A DNA stretch of 62,446 nucleotides, taken from assembly GCA_947174335.1 (NCBI GenBank), contig CAMWIM010000006.1, forward strand, positions 1-62,446, written 5' to 3'. A model generated the notes under the pieces. The model was not told the origin of the DNA, made no database searches, and saw only the letters and a list, made by a program, of their open reading frames with translations. This DNA comes from an uncultured Porphyromonadaceae bacterium (GTDB lineage Bacteria; Bacteroidota; Bacteroidia; Bacteroidales; Muribaculaceae). This document shows positions 55,097 to 62,446 of the stretch, one piece after another (position 1 is the stretch's first letter; each line of letters begins with the position of its first letter). The position numbers and the translations under genes were made by a program.

Positions 55097-56956
55097 TTAC
55101 TTAGACCCGGTCACATCAATTACGCGCATTTGGCAGTTTTTGCAGTCGAAGTCGAGGCGGTAGTAGCGGTTGCCACCTACTTGACGAAGCATAAGATCGT
55201 TTGGCAACTTATTTCGATTAGGAGTTTTCAGACACGCACCAAGCTCACGACGCAGACAGTAGCGACACTTCATCACCTCAACCTCTTTATTTAGAGACTT
55301 CTGAATCTCAAGCGCATCGTCAATTTTTTGAGTACCATGTTCGGCATAGAATTTACGCGCTAAAGAGTTGGAGATGTTTTCATGAAAATCAACCGATTCA
55401 GGTGTTGAGAACGGTTTTGCGGCACGGCGTTGGGCTGTCTTATATCGCGACTTGACCGAGGTCATCAACATTTCGCAACAACGGCGACGCAAGTTGGTCA
55501 AGACCGAGGCGGCTACAAAGTCATCATCGGCAAGCATATCTTCGACATCATTTGCAATGAAAATCGTATCGCCGAGCTTACTTATAACACGTTGGCGATT
55601 TTCACGCTGAGGTGTACGGGCTGTCTGAAATTCAACATCAGCGACCTCGATAGCCGATGCTCCCGATTCAGTAGTCATCGAGAGAGCAATACGATGCTCA
55701 TCAACACGATAAAGCTTGATTGAAGTCAACAAGCGACGAGCAGTTGTGCCGCGCTGAGAAACTATACGCGCCTGACGATCGCTGTTACAGTAGATTTCAG
55801 TTCCCGGTGCAATTTCGGGAGCCTTATCGCGAGTGAATATTCTGTTACCCTCAACACGATTAGCTCTGAAGCCTTTAAATTGCCCGTCGCGGTCAAAATA
55901 TCCGAGTCCGTCGCCATTCTCTATTGTCAATGATTTATCGAGTGTCAGGCAGTTATTACGGATACTTTTCACACGTCCGACGACACGACCTGTCGATTTG
56001 GGAGTTGCCATCGAAGCCAACGAGCGGGGTTGGGGTCGTGATAGAAAATAGTTTGTAAAACCTCGGTTGAATACCGATCCAGCCGACGGAGTGAAGTCAA
56101 TAGTCTTGACGCCAAACGAAGAACGACGATATTTGTCAGGGTTACGACGGATTATTTCATCAAGCCGGGAACTATATAAAGCAGTGATATTCTTTACATA
56201 ACCGGCATCTTTCAATCGACCTTCAATTTTAAAAGAAGATACACCCGCATCTATGAGTTGTTCGAGATTTTCAAGGCGATTCATGTCCTTAAGCGACAAG
56301 AAGTGGCGACCGGCAATGATGATTTTACCTGTCGAATCGGTCAGGTCATAGGGCAAGCGGCACATCTGGGCACACTCTCCGCGGTTTGCACTTCGTCCGG
56401 TCGCAAGCAACGATGCACGACAATCTCCACTATAACTAACGCACAACGCACCGTGAACAAACACCTCCACCGGAACCTCGACTGCATCAGCTATGCTTTT
56501 TATCTCATCCAAGTTGAGTTCGCGGGCAACGACAATCTGTGAGAATCCTGCATTTTGAAGTCGGAGTGCTTTCTCAGGAGTACGAGTATCACACTGGGTA
56601 CTTGCGTGGAGTTCAATTGGAGGAATATCCATCTCCAACAGAGACAAATCCTGCACAATCAGTGCGTCAACACCTGCACGATACAGCTCATTTACAAGAC
56701 GTTTCACTCCGTCAATCTCATTCTCATAGACAAGCGTGTTGAGAGTAACATAAACCTTGACGCCAAACTGATGAGCATACTCAACCAACTTACCTATATC
56801 TTCAATCGAATTAGACGCCGCCGCTCTTGCGCCATGGTCGGGACCACCTATATACACGGCATCGGCTCCGCAATCTATTGCAGCAATTGCGGTTGCGAGG
56901 TCGCGGGCGGGCGAAAGGAGTTCAAGAGTATGAACAGCTGAGGATTTATCGGTCAT
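55097..56956 (-). CDS. U32 family protein, RlhA-like (probable RNA hydroxylation)
   Basis: 619 residues. The N-terminal U32 domain contains CGADAVYIGG, HASTQCDTRTP, HGALCVSYSGDCR and ANRGECAQMCRLPYDL, with the cysteines thought to bind an Fe-S cluster. A middle region corresponds to the DUF3656-type insert. The C-terminus adds a second cysteine set (CRYC, and CKNC about ten residues from the end). Length and layout resemble E. coli RlhA, needed for hydroxylation of 23S rRNA C2501, more than TrhP, which modifies tRNA; proteolysis is doubtful despite the peptidase name. The start overlaps metA by 11 bases, as last intact gene of rsfS-ftsH-metA-U32. Confidence 0.8.
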   Translation of the reverse strand: MTDKSSAVHTLELLSPARDLATAIAAIDCGADAVYIGGPDHGARAAASNSIEDIGKLVEYAHQFGVKVYVTLNTLVYENEIDGVKRLVNELYRAGVDALIVQDLSLLEMDIPPIELHASTQCDTRTPEKALRLQNAGFSQIVVARELNLDEIKSIADAVEVPVEVFVHGALCVSYSGDCRASLLATGRSANRGECAQMCRLPYDLTDSTGKIIIAGRHFLSLKDMNRLENLEQLIDAGVSSFKIEGRLKDAGYVKNITALYSSRLDEIIRRNPDKYRRSSFGVKTIDFTPSAGSVFNRGFTNYFLSRPQPRSLASMATPKSTGRVVGRVKSIRNNCLTLDKSLTIENGDGLGYFDRDGQFKGFRANRVEGNRIFTRDKAPEIAPGTEIYCNSDRQARIVSQRGTTARRLLTSIKLYRVDEHRIALSMTTESGASAIEVADVEFQTARTPQRENRQRVISKLGDTIFIANDVEDMLADDDFVAASVLTNLRRRCCEMLMTSVKSRYKTAQRRAAKPFSTPESVDFHENISNSLARKFYAEHGTQKIDDALEIQKSLNKEVEVMKCRYCLRRELGACLKTPNRNKLPNDLMLRQVGGNRYYRLDFDCKNCQMRVIDVTGSK

Positions 56957-57809
56957 TTATTTTTCTTTCAATGAGATAGTTAAGCCAGTTATTGTAGAAT
57001 ATACGTCCCGGCTCAATCCAACGCGCTTCATACTCCTCACCAATCTTTCCTGGAAGATAATAATCGACCGGAGGCTCGGGATTCAAACCTTTGCCCATAT
57101 CGCGGGTATATTCCATGTGGAGCGTGTCGGGATTATACTCCCAATGACCGAGGAAATAAAACACGGGGCGTTTACGGTCGGCAAGCATGTGAAAGTCGCC
57201 AAACCTGGTTGTTATCAAAGCATCAACCTCGGCTATCGCAATTGCCTGAGGATCGAGCGTTGTATTTCGGCTTTGTGGAACCCATATTTCAGCGTCCAGA
57301 CCTCGAGTCAACGCGTGAGATTTGACATCATGGATATATGCGCCAGATATTTTTGAGTCGAGAACGACTTTGTTCACACCGTGAAGATGATAGAGCGCGG
57401 CAAATGCACCCCAGCAGATGTAGAGCGATGCAATTCCAAGCCCGGTTGCCTTGTCAATCAAGCCGGTAAGCTCGTCCCAATAGTCAATTTCTCCGAAATC
57501 AAGGAATTCAATCGGCGCGCCTGTTACAATCATTCCGTCATAATCTTTCAAATCGAGCTTGTCAGACGGAATATAACAACGTTCGATGCGCTCGCGATCA
57601 CCGCCTTTGGTAACGTGGCTCGACATTCTGACAAAATCGACCCTCACGTTAAGTTGGCTGCTGTCAATCAGTCTGAGAAAATCATCTTCGGTTCGCTGCT
57701 TGAGAGGCATAAGATTAACGATGGCAATCCTCAAATCGGGGTTGCCATCGCGATAGATATAACGATTGTCTGAATCGAGACAAAATTGTTTGCTAAGTAA
57801 AACAGGCAT
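56946..57809 (-). CDS. metA: Homoserine O-acetyltransferase, MetA type
   Basis: 287-residue class I amidotransferase-like enzyme activating homoserine for methionine synthesis. Nucleophile Cys132 in ICWGAFAALYHLHG, catalytic His in FLGHWEY, and the N-terminal LRIAIVNLMPLKQRTEDDF are all present. The acyl-donor residue after VTGAPI is Glu101; in this family glutamate here goes with acetyl-CoA and glycine (as in E. coli) with succinyl-CoA, so acetyl transfer is predicted although databases would often say succinyltransferase. Overlaps ftsH by one base (TGATG). Confidence 0.9.
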   Translation of the reverse strand: MPVLLSKQFCLDSDNRYIYRDGNPDLRIAIVNLMPLKQRTEDDFLRLIDSSQLNVRVDFVRMSSHVTKGGDRERIERCYIPSDKLDLKDYDGMIVTGAPIEFLDFGEIDYWDELTGLIDKATGLGIASLYICWGAFAALYHLHGVNKVVLDSKISGAYIHDVKSHALTRGLDAEIWVPQSRNTTLDPQAIAIAEVDALITTRFGDFHMLADRKRPVFYFLGHWEYNPDTLHMEYTRDMGKGLNPEPPVDYYLPGKIGEEYEARWIEPGRIFYNNWLNYLIERKINDR

Positions 57810-59935
57810 CAGCTGTTTTTATTATCGTTTTTGACGTCAGTTTCAGGTTTATCAGTGTCTTTGTTGTCAGCCGGAGCGGCAGATCCGGAAGTAGTTTCAG
57901 GAATTTCAGGAAGATCAGTTACTTCAGTCGATTCCACGTCAACCACTCCGGGAATTGGAGGGGGAACGGGTTCGCCGTCCTTCTTACCGCCATCGCCAAT
58001 CTGTTGAGCAGCAAGGATTTCATCAGTACGCGACACCCATTTACGTTCACCAAATATCTCAACCATATCGTCAGTGAAAATAACCTCACGGCTGATGAGA
58101 GTTTCAGCAAGTTTGCCATGACCTTCGGCATACTGGCGCAAAATCGTCTTTGCACGTTCATATTGCTCTGAAATGATGCGCGACACTTCTTCATCAATCA
58201 TGCGGGCACGGTCTTCACTGTAAGGTTTTGTGAAGCCATAGCTTTGACCGGTTGAATCGTAATAGCTAAGGTTGGGCAGACTGTCGCTCATACCATAATA
58301 AGCCACCATCGCATAAGCCTGTTTGGTAACACGTTCAAGGTCATTTGCCGCACCTGTGGATATATGACCGAGGAAGAGTTCCTCGGCGGCACGACCACCA
58401 AGAGTTGCACACATCTCATCAAGAAGTGCCTGAGTTGGTGTAATTTGACGCTCTTCAGGAAGATACCAAGCCGCGCCGAGAGCCTTACCGCGAGGTACAA
58501 TCGTAACCTTAATCAACGGGTTGGCATATTGCAGATTCCAAGAGACGGTTGCGTGCCCGGCTTCATGGATTGCGATTGCACGTTTTTCTTCGTCAGTAGT
58601 GATTTTAGAACGCTTTTCAAGTCCGCCGATTATGCGGTCAACAGCGTCGATGAAATCTTGTTTTTGAACCGAAGTTTTATTATTTCGGGCAGCGATGAGC
58701 GCTGCCTCGTTACATACATTTGCAATGTCGGCACCTGAGAATCCGGAAGTTTGACGTGCAAGCAAGTCAACATCAACCGAATCATCAATCTTGATATTTT
58801 TAAGGTGTACCTTAAAGATAGCCACACGGTCGTTGAGCTCGGGGAGGTCAACATAAATCTGACGGTCGAAACGTCCGGCACGAAGGAGAGCTTTATCGAG
58901 GATATCGGCACGGTTGGTAGCGGCAAGAATGATTACACCGCTGTTTGAACCGAAGCCGTCCATCTCGGTCAAGAGTTGATTAAGAGTGTTTTCACGTTCA
59001 TCATTTGAACCCATGTTGAGATTTTTTCCGCGGGCACGACCGACAGCATCGATCTCGTCGATAAAAACGATACAAGGTGCTTTTTCTTTTGCCTGTCGGA
59101 AGAGGTCACGAACGCGCGACGCACCGACACCAACAAACATCTCAACGAAATCAGAACCCGACATCGAGAAGAAAGGAACATTTGCCTCACCGGCTACAGC
59201 CTTGGCAAGCAACGTCTTACCCGTTCCGGGAGGACCTACAAGCAGCGCACCTTTAGGAATTTTACCGCCAAGGTCGGTGTAACGCTGCGGATTTTTAAGG
59301 AACTCAACAATCTCTTCAATTTCGGTTTTCGCTTCAGAAAGTCCGGCGACATCTTTAAATGTAACCTTTACAGGACCGTCTTTGTCAAAAATCTGGGCTT
59401 TGGATTTTCCGACACTGAACACGCCGCCTGCACCACCATCTTTGCCTGACATTCTTCTCATCAGATAGAACCAGAAAACGATGAGCAGTACAACGGGACC
59501 GAATGTCCATAAAAGTGAGGTGTAATCACTGCCCTTCTCATATTTCACCTCGCCGTTGAACGTGCCATTTTGCTGCCACTGCTCAATTTTATCCTGAAGC
59601 TTGTCGGCAGACGGGATTTCGGTCATAATGTGAGCCTTCACATCAGAACCCGGCTTGTATTGGGATTCGGGAAATATTTTTGAAGCGAGAGAGTCACTCA
59701 AAACCGCCATAGCCTCACGTTTGTTGGTGACTACAACAATTTCTTTCACACCTCCACTGTTGACATATTCCTCAAATTTTGAGAAACTTACTTCTTTAGT
59801 AATGTCGTTGTTGTCAATATAGAATATTCCACACAAAAAAAGGAATATCAGAGCATACATCCAATATATACTGAACTTAAACTGACGTTTTTTAGCGGGC
59901 TTGTTATTGTCCATATTTCGTTTATTATTTTTCAA
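57809..59935 (-). CDS. ftsH: ATP-dependent membrane zinc metalloprotease FtsH
   Basis: 708-residue hexameric membrane protease. Membrane segments at about 23-40 and 144-160 flank a periplasmic domain. The AAA module has Walker A GPPGTGKT (234-241), Walker B VFIDEIDA (290-297) and the second region of homology with the arginine finger (339-358). The zinc site is HEAGH at 457-461. A low-complexity Pro/Thr/Asp-rich tail of about 65 residues follows the protease domain. It starts three bases after rsfS. Confidence 0.96.
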   Translation of the reverse strand: MKNNKRNMDNNKPAKKRQFKFSIYWMYALIFLFLCGIFYIDNNDITKEVSFSKFEEYVNSGGVKEIVVVTNKREAMAVLSDSLASKIFPESQYKPGSDVKAHIMTEIPSADKLQDKIEQWQQNGTFNGEVKYEKGSDYTSLLWTFGPVVLLIVFWFYLMRRMSGKDGGAGGVFSVGKSKAQIFDKDGPVKVTFKDVAGLSEAKTEIEEIVEFLKNPQRYTDLGGKIPKGALLVGPPGTGKTLLAKAVAGEANVPFFSMSGSDFVEMFVGVGASRVRDLFRQAKEKAPCIVFIDEIDAVGRARGKNLNMGSNDERENTLNQLLTEMDGFGSNSGVIILAATNRADILDKALLRAGRFDRQIYVDLPELNDRVAIFKVHLKNIKIDDSVDVDLLARQTSGFSGADIANVCNEAALIAARNNKTSVQKQDFIDAVDRIIGGLEKRSKITTDEEKRAIAIHEAGHATVSWNLQYANPLIKVTIVPRGKALGAAWYLPEERQITPTQALLDEMCATLGGRAAEELFLGHISTGAANDLERVTKQAYAMVAYYGMSDSLPNLSYYDSTGQSYGFTKPYSEDRARMIDEEVSRIISEQYERAKTILRQYAEGHGKLAETLISREVIFTDDMVEIFGERKWVSRTDEILAAQQIGDGGKKDGEPVPPPIPGVVDVESTEVTDLPEIPETTSGSAAPADNKDTDKPETDVKNDNKNS

Positions 59936-59938
59936 TTA

Positions 59939-60331
59939 TTAATCCCTGTCGGGGAGATTTGTCACAACCGCATCACTCCATAAATCTTCGAGATTGTAGT
60001 GTTCCCTGACATCCTTGCGGAAAACGTGTACAAGAATATCGCCGTAGTCAATTACAATCCATTCGCTATTGCGATATCCATCATAGTTAAACGGTTTGCG
60101 ACCGAGTTTTTCAAGAAGTTCCTCACGAATATTGTCGGCAACAGCACTGACCTGAGTCGGCGAATTTCCTTGACAAATGATAAATTCAGGAGCCGCTGCT
60201 CCTTCAATCTCAGAGAGATCGAGAAGTGTCACAGCATACCCCTTGCGGTCATATATGCTTTCGATTATCTGATTGCGCAACTGAGTGACTACGTCGTTAT
60301 TTGAAGTTATTTCGGGGGTTTTATTTGTCAT
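59939..60331 (-). CDS. rsfS: Ribosome silencing factor RsfS
   Basis: About 130 residues of the DUF143 family, which binds ribosomal protein uL14 and blocks subunit joining in slow growth. The family core GYAVTLLDLSEIEGAAAPEFIIC, the PFNYDGYRNSEWIVIDYGD segment and VHVFRKDVREHYNLEDLW are intact. I chose the ATG at 60331 over the one at 60352 because the promoter box at 60361-60368 would start transcription about four bases before the earlier ATG, leaving no leader. It heads the unit rsfS-ftsH-metA-U32. Confidence 0.93.
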   Translation of the reverse strand: MTNKTPEITSNNDVVTQLRNQIIESIYDRKGYAVTLLDLSEIEGAAAPEFIICQGNSPTQVSAVADNIREELLEKLGRKPFNYDGYRNSEWIVIDYGDILVHVFRKDVREHYNLEDLWSDAVVTNLPDRD

Positions 60332-60360
60332 TTTTTTGATATGCGACTTCAATTAGTTTA

Positions 60361-60368
60361 CAAATTTA
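60361..60368 (-). promoter_or_regulatory. Bacteroidota -7 box for rsfS-ftsH-metA-U32
   Basis: On the minus strand TAAATTTG followed by T. Predicted start near 60356 gives a leader of about 25 bases to the ATG at 60331. Confidence 0.55.
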
Positions 60369-60450
60369 ATATATTTTTTTTGCTTATGATGAATTATTTA
60401 TATTTTAACAAGAAAAGCGTTTAAAAAGTTGTATCGCACCGACATTCTTG

Positions 60451-61785
60451 TCATCCAAAAAGTTTCTCTATTCGATGAAGAAGTCCCGACAGTGAGAAAA
60501 CGAGCACATGGTCACCGGGTTGGAGAACTGTCATACCGCTAATCAAGCCTCCTTTGCCGTTCCTGATGAGCCCTGCCATTGTCATGCCGTGGGGCAAACT
60601 CAAATCTTTAATTGGAGCCTTGCAGACACGGGCGCCCTCTTTCACCTCAAACTCAGCGACTTCGGCATCGGCAAGTGCCATACATTTTGATGACTCGGTG
60701 TCGGCATCAATCAACAGCTGGAAAATTTTGCTCGAAGCAAGCAGTTTTTTGTTGATAATCGTACCGATGTTAAGCCCTTCTGCCTCAGATATGAACTGGA
60801 GATTTTCAACCTCAGCGACAGTCTTGGCTACGCCATATTCCTTAGCTGTAAGACAAGCAAGAATGTTTGTCTCGGAGCTATCAGACAACGCCACGAAAGC
60901 GTCCATTTCTGATATACCCTCCTCAACAAGAACCTCATTGTCTCGCGCATCGGCGCAGACAATATCGGCATTTGGGCAACGTTCGGGAAGTTTACGGCAT
61001 CGCTCAATATCATTCTCGATAATCTTGATTTTGTAATCCTTACCGAGAAGCTGGCTCAGACGAGCCGCTATCTTACTGCCACCCATCACCATCACTTTCT
61101 TGACTTTTGCCTGGGTTTTACCGCACAAGTCGCGTATTTCGGTCAAATGGTCGCGAGTAGTCGTGAAGTAGAGAATATCATTTTCTCTGATCACATCATC
61201 GCCTCGTGGAATCAGCGTTTCGTGGCGACGTTTGATCGCCGAAACGTGGAAGTGGTGATTTGAGAATGTCACATCACGCAACTTCATGCCTACAATCTTT
61301 GCGTTCCCCCTTATCTTCACAGCCAGAAGAATCAGTTCGCCGTCGTGAAGTTCAAACCATTGGCGAGCCCATGTGTGCTGAAGCGCGGTTTGAATTTCTA
61401 ACGCAGCCAGATATTCGGGATAAATCGTATCGTTGACACCGAACTTTGACAAGAAAGGTCGGTTTTCACTCCTCATGTACTCATAGTTGTCGATTCGGGC
61501 AACAGTTTTCTTCGCGCCCATCGATTTTGCAATGGCACAAGCAGTTACATTGTCTGTCTCAAAGGGTGTAACCGCAATAAACAGATCACACCCGCTGACA
61601 TTTGCCTCGCGCAACGTCTGAAAAGATGTCGGAGCACCCGCAATTGTCATCAAATTATAGTTGGCATCGAGCGGAGCAAGTTTTGCGGGGTCGGCATCGA
61701 TGAGAATAATGTCTTGTTCTTCGCGTGAGAGAAGCTTGGCAAGGTGTGAGCCAACTTCACCGGCACCTCCAATGACTATTTTCAT
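60451..61785 (-). CDS. trkA: Trk potassium uptake regulator TrkA
   Basis: 444-residue peripheral protein with two tandem Rossmann plus RCK-C modules. NAD-binding motifs begin VIGGAGEVGSHLAKLL at the N-terminus and VMGGSKIAARLSQLLGK near residue 232; each is followed by a TrkA-C domain (first about 140-215, last about 365-444). It gates the TrkH channel in response to nucleotides. No trkH is in the window, though in Bacteroidota it often lies just downstream. Its start overlaps the end of dxs by four bases (ATGA). Confidence 0.94.
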   Translation of the reverse strand: MKIVIGGAGEVGSHLAKLLSREEQDIILIDADPAKLAPLDANYNLMTIAGAPTSFQTLREANVSGCDLFIAVTPFETDNVTACAIAKSMGAKKTVARIDNYEYMRSENRPFLSKFGVNDTIYPEYLAALEIQTALQHTWARQWFELHDGELILLAVKIRGNAKIVGMKLRDVTFSNHHFHVSAIKRRHETLIPRGDDVIRENDILYFTTTRDHLTEIRDLCGKTQAKVKKVMVMGGSKIAARLSQLLGKDYKIKIIENDIERCRKLPERCPNADIVCADARDNEVLVEEGISEMDAFVALSDSSETNILACLTAKEYGVAKTVAEVENLQFISEAEGLNIGTIINKKLLASSKIFQLLIDADTESSKCMALADAEVAEFEVKEGARVCKAPIKDLSLPHGMTMAGLIRNGKGGLISGMTVLQPGDHVLVFSLSGLLHRIEKLFG

Positions 61786-62446
61786 TTTTGTTGGGTTTTA
61801 GTTTTGACAGCATCGACAAGAGTCGAAGCGATTGAGTCGGCATCTATGCCACATATTTTGTAAAGTTGGTCAACTGTGCCGTGGGCAACGAAACGATCGG
61901 GAACACCAAGACGAATCACACGCCGCGCATAACCGTGGTCGTTCATCCACTCGGTCACTGCGGTTCCAAGTCCGCCGTTTGCCGACGCATCTTCAACCGT
62001 TACAATAGGAATATTTTTTTGAGCAACCTCGTGAAGAATCTCATCATCAAGAGGTTTCAGGAATATCATGTCGTATTGAGCAACCGACACGCCCTGTTTC
62101 TCGGCTTGACCTGCAGCTATCGCACACTCGTATGCAATCGGACCGATTGACAGTAGAGCCACGTCATTACCATCGGCAACCTTGCGACCACGTCCGACCG
62201 GTATCTGTTTCATTTCAGTTTTCCATTCAACAGTGTGCCCCTCGCCACGCGGGTAACGGATTACAAACGGTCCGTCGTTCCGGTTTGAGGCTGTAAACAT
62301 CAGGTTGCGCAACATCTGTTCGTCAGACGGTGACGAGATTGTCACGCCGGGAATCGTGCGCATATAAGCCATGTCATACAAACCGTGGTGGGTTACACCA
62401 TCCTGTCCGACCAATCCGGCACGATCGATACAAAACGTTACAGGCA
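61782..62446 (-). CDS. dxs: 1-deoxy-D-xylulose-5-phosphate synthase, C-terminal part (cut by window edge)
   Basis: The reading frame enters from the right edge and encodes the last 220 or so residues of DXS, the thiamine-diphosphate enzyme that starts the MEP isoprenoid pathway. Visible are the pyrimidine-binding domain segment CIDRAGLVGQDGVTHHG, FVIRYPRGEG, and the transketolase C-terminal domain (VEDASANGGLGTAVTEW). The first two thirds lie outside the window. MEP-derived undecaprenyl phosphate is the carrier for MraY. It is translationally coupled to trkA. Confidence 0.95.
   Translation of the reverse strand, partial: PVTFCIDRAGLVGQDGVTHHGLYDMAYMRTIPGVTISSPSDEQMLRNLMFTASNRNDGPFVIRYPRGEGHTVEWKTEMKQIPVGRGRKVADGNDVALLSIGPIAYECAIAAGQAEKQGVSVAQYDMIFLKPLDDEILHEVAQKNIPIVTVEDASANGGLGTAVTEWMNDHGYARRVIRLGVPDRFVAHGTVDQLYKICGIDADSIASTLVDAVKTKTQQK

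Overview
This window looks like a chromosome segment of a Bacteroidales bacterium, plausibly Muribaculaceae (family placement is inference). The grounds are the gene orders (pyrG-yidC, DUF4271-hemD-rnpA-yidD-tatD, purH-mreBCD-mrdA-rodA, a division/cell-wall cluster without murF), Bacteroidota families (DUF1573, DUF4421, DUF4271, BadF-type ATPase), promoters of the TAnnTTTG type instead of sigma70 boxes, and almost no Shine-Dalgarno sequences. I see no rRNA, tRNA, CRISPR array, intact insertion sequence or prophage.

Layout. 1-3.7 kb (minus): ilvA and the two subunits of an NfnAB-type ferredoxin:NADP oxidoreductase. 4-13.7 kb (plus): pyrG, yidC, an M20 deacylase, rlmN, two DUF1573 proteins, meaB, a lipoprotein and a sirtuin, closed by a strong terminator at 13731. 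13.9-28.9 kb (plus): one uninterrupted division and peptidoglycan cluster, rsmH-ftsL-ftsI-murE-mraY-murD-ftsW-murG-murC-ftsQ-ftsA-ftsZ; mraZ is not in its usual first place. 29-31.8 kb (plus): DUF4271, hemD, rnpA, yidD, tatD. 31.8-37.6 kb (plus): a three-gene RND efflux pump. 37.6-39.3 kb: a palindrome-rich island holding a lone AT-rich DUF3800 gene. 39.3-44.7 kb (minus): an outer-membrane barrel protein, a 1001-residue TPR protein and a flavodoxin. 44.9-52.2 kb (plus): purH and the rod-shape operon mreB-mreC-mreD-mrdA-rodA. 52.3-54.2 kb (plus): a BadF-type kinase-like protein and DUF4421. 54.3-62.4 kb (minus): a frameshifted KilA-N gene, a U32 (RlhA-like) protein, metA, ftsH, rsfS, trkA, and the 3' part of dxs cut by the window edge.

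How the genes work together. Two complete peptidoglycan machines sit about 16 kb apart: the division set makes lipid II (MurE, MraY, MurD, MurG, MurC) and polymerises and crosslinks it at the septum (FtsW/FtsI, positioned by FtsZ/FtsA/FtsQ/FtsL), while MreBCD with RodA/PBP2 does the same for the side wall. YidC, YidD and FtsH cover membrane-protein insertion and quality control; RlmN, RsfS, RnpA, RsmH and the U32 protein cover RNA and ribosome maturation.

Most of the window is ordinary core genome. The accessory-looking material is the 37.6-39.3 kb island (a REPIN-like inverted doublet, a family of 23-nt hairpins with a three-base loop and covarying stems, and a repeat fragment on both sides of the DUF3800 gene) and the broken KilA-N gene. 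Other points worth a look are a sirtuin with no cysteine at all placed in an operon with meaB, and an uncharacterised TPR plus barrel pair.
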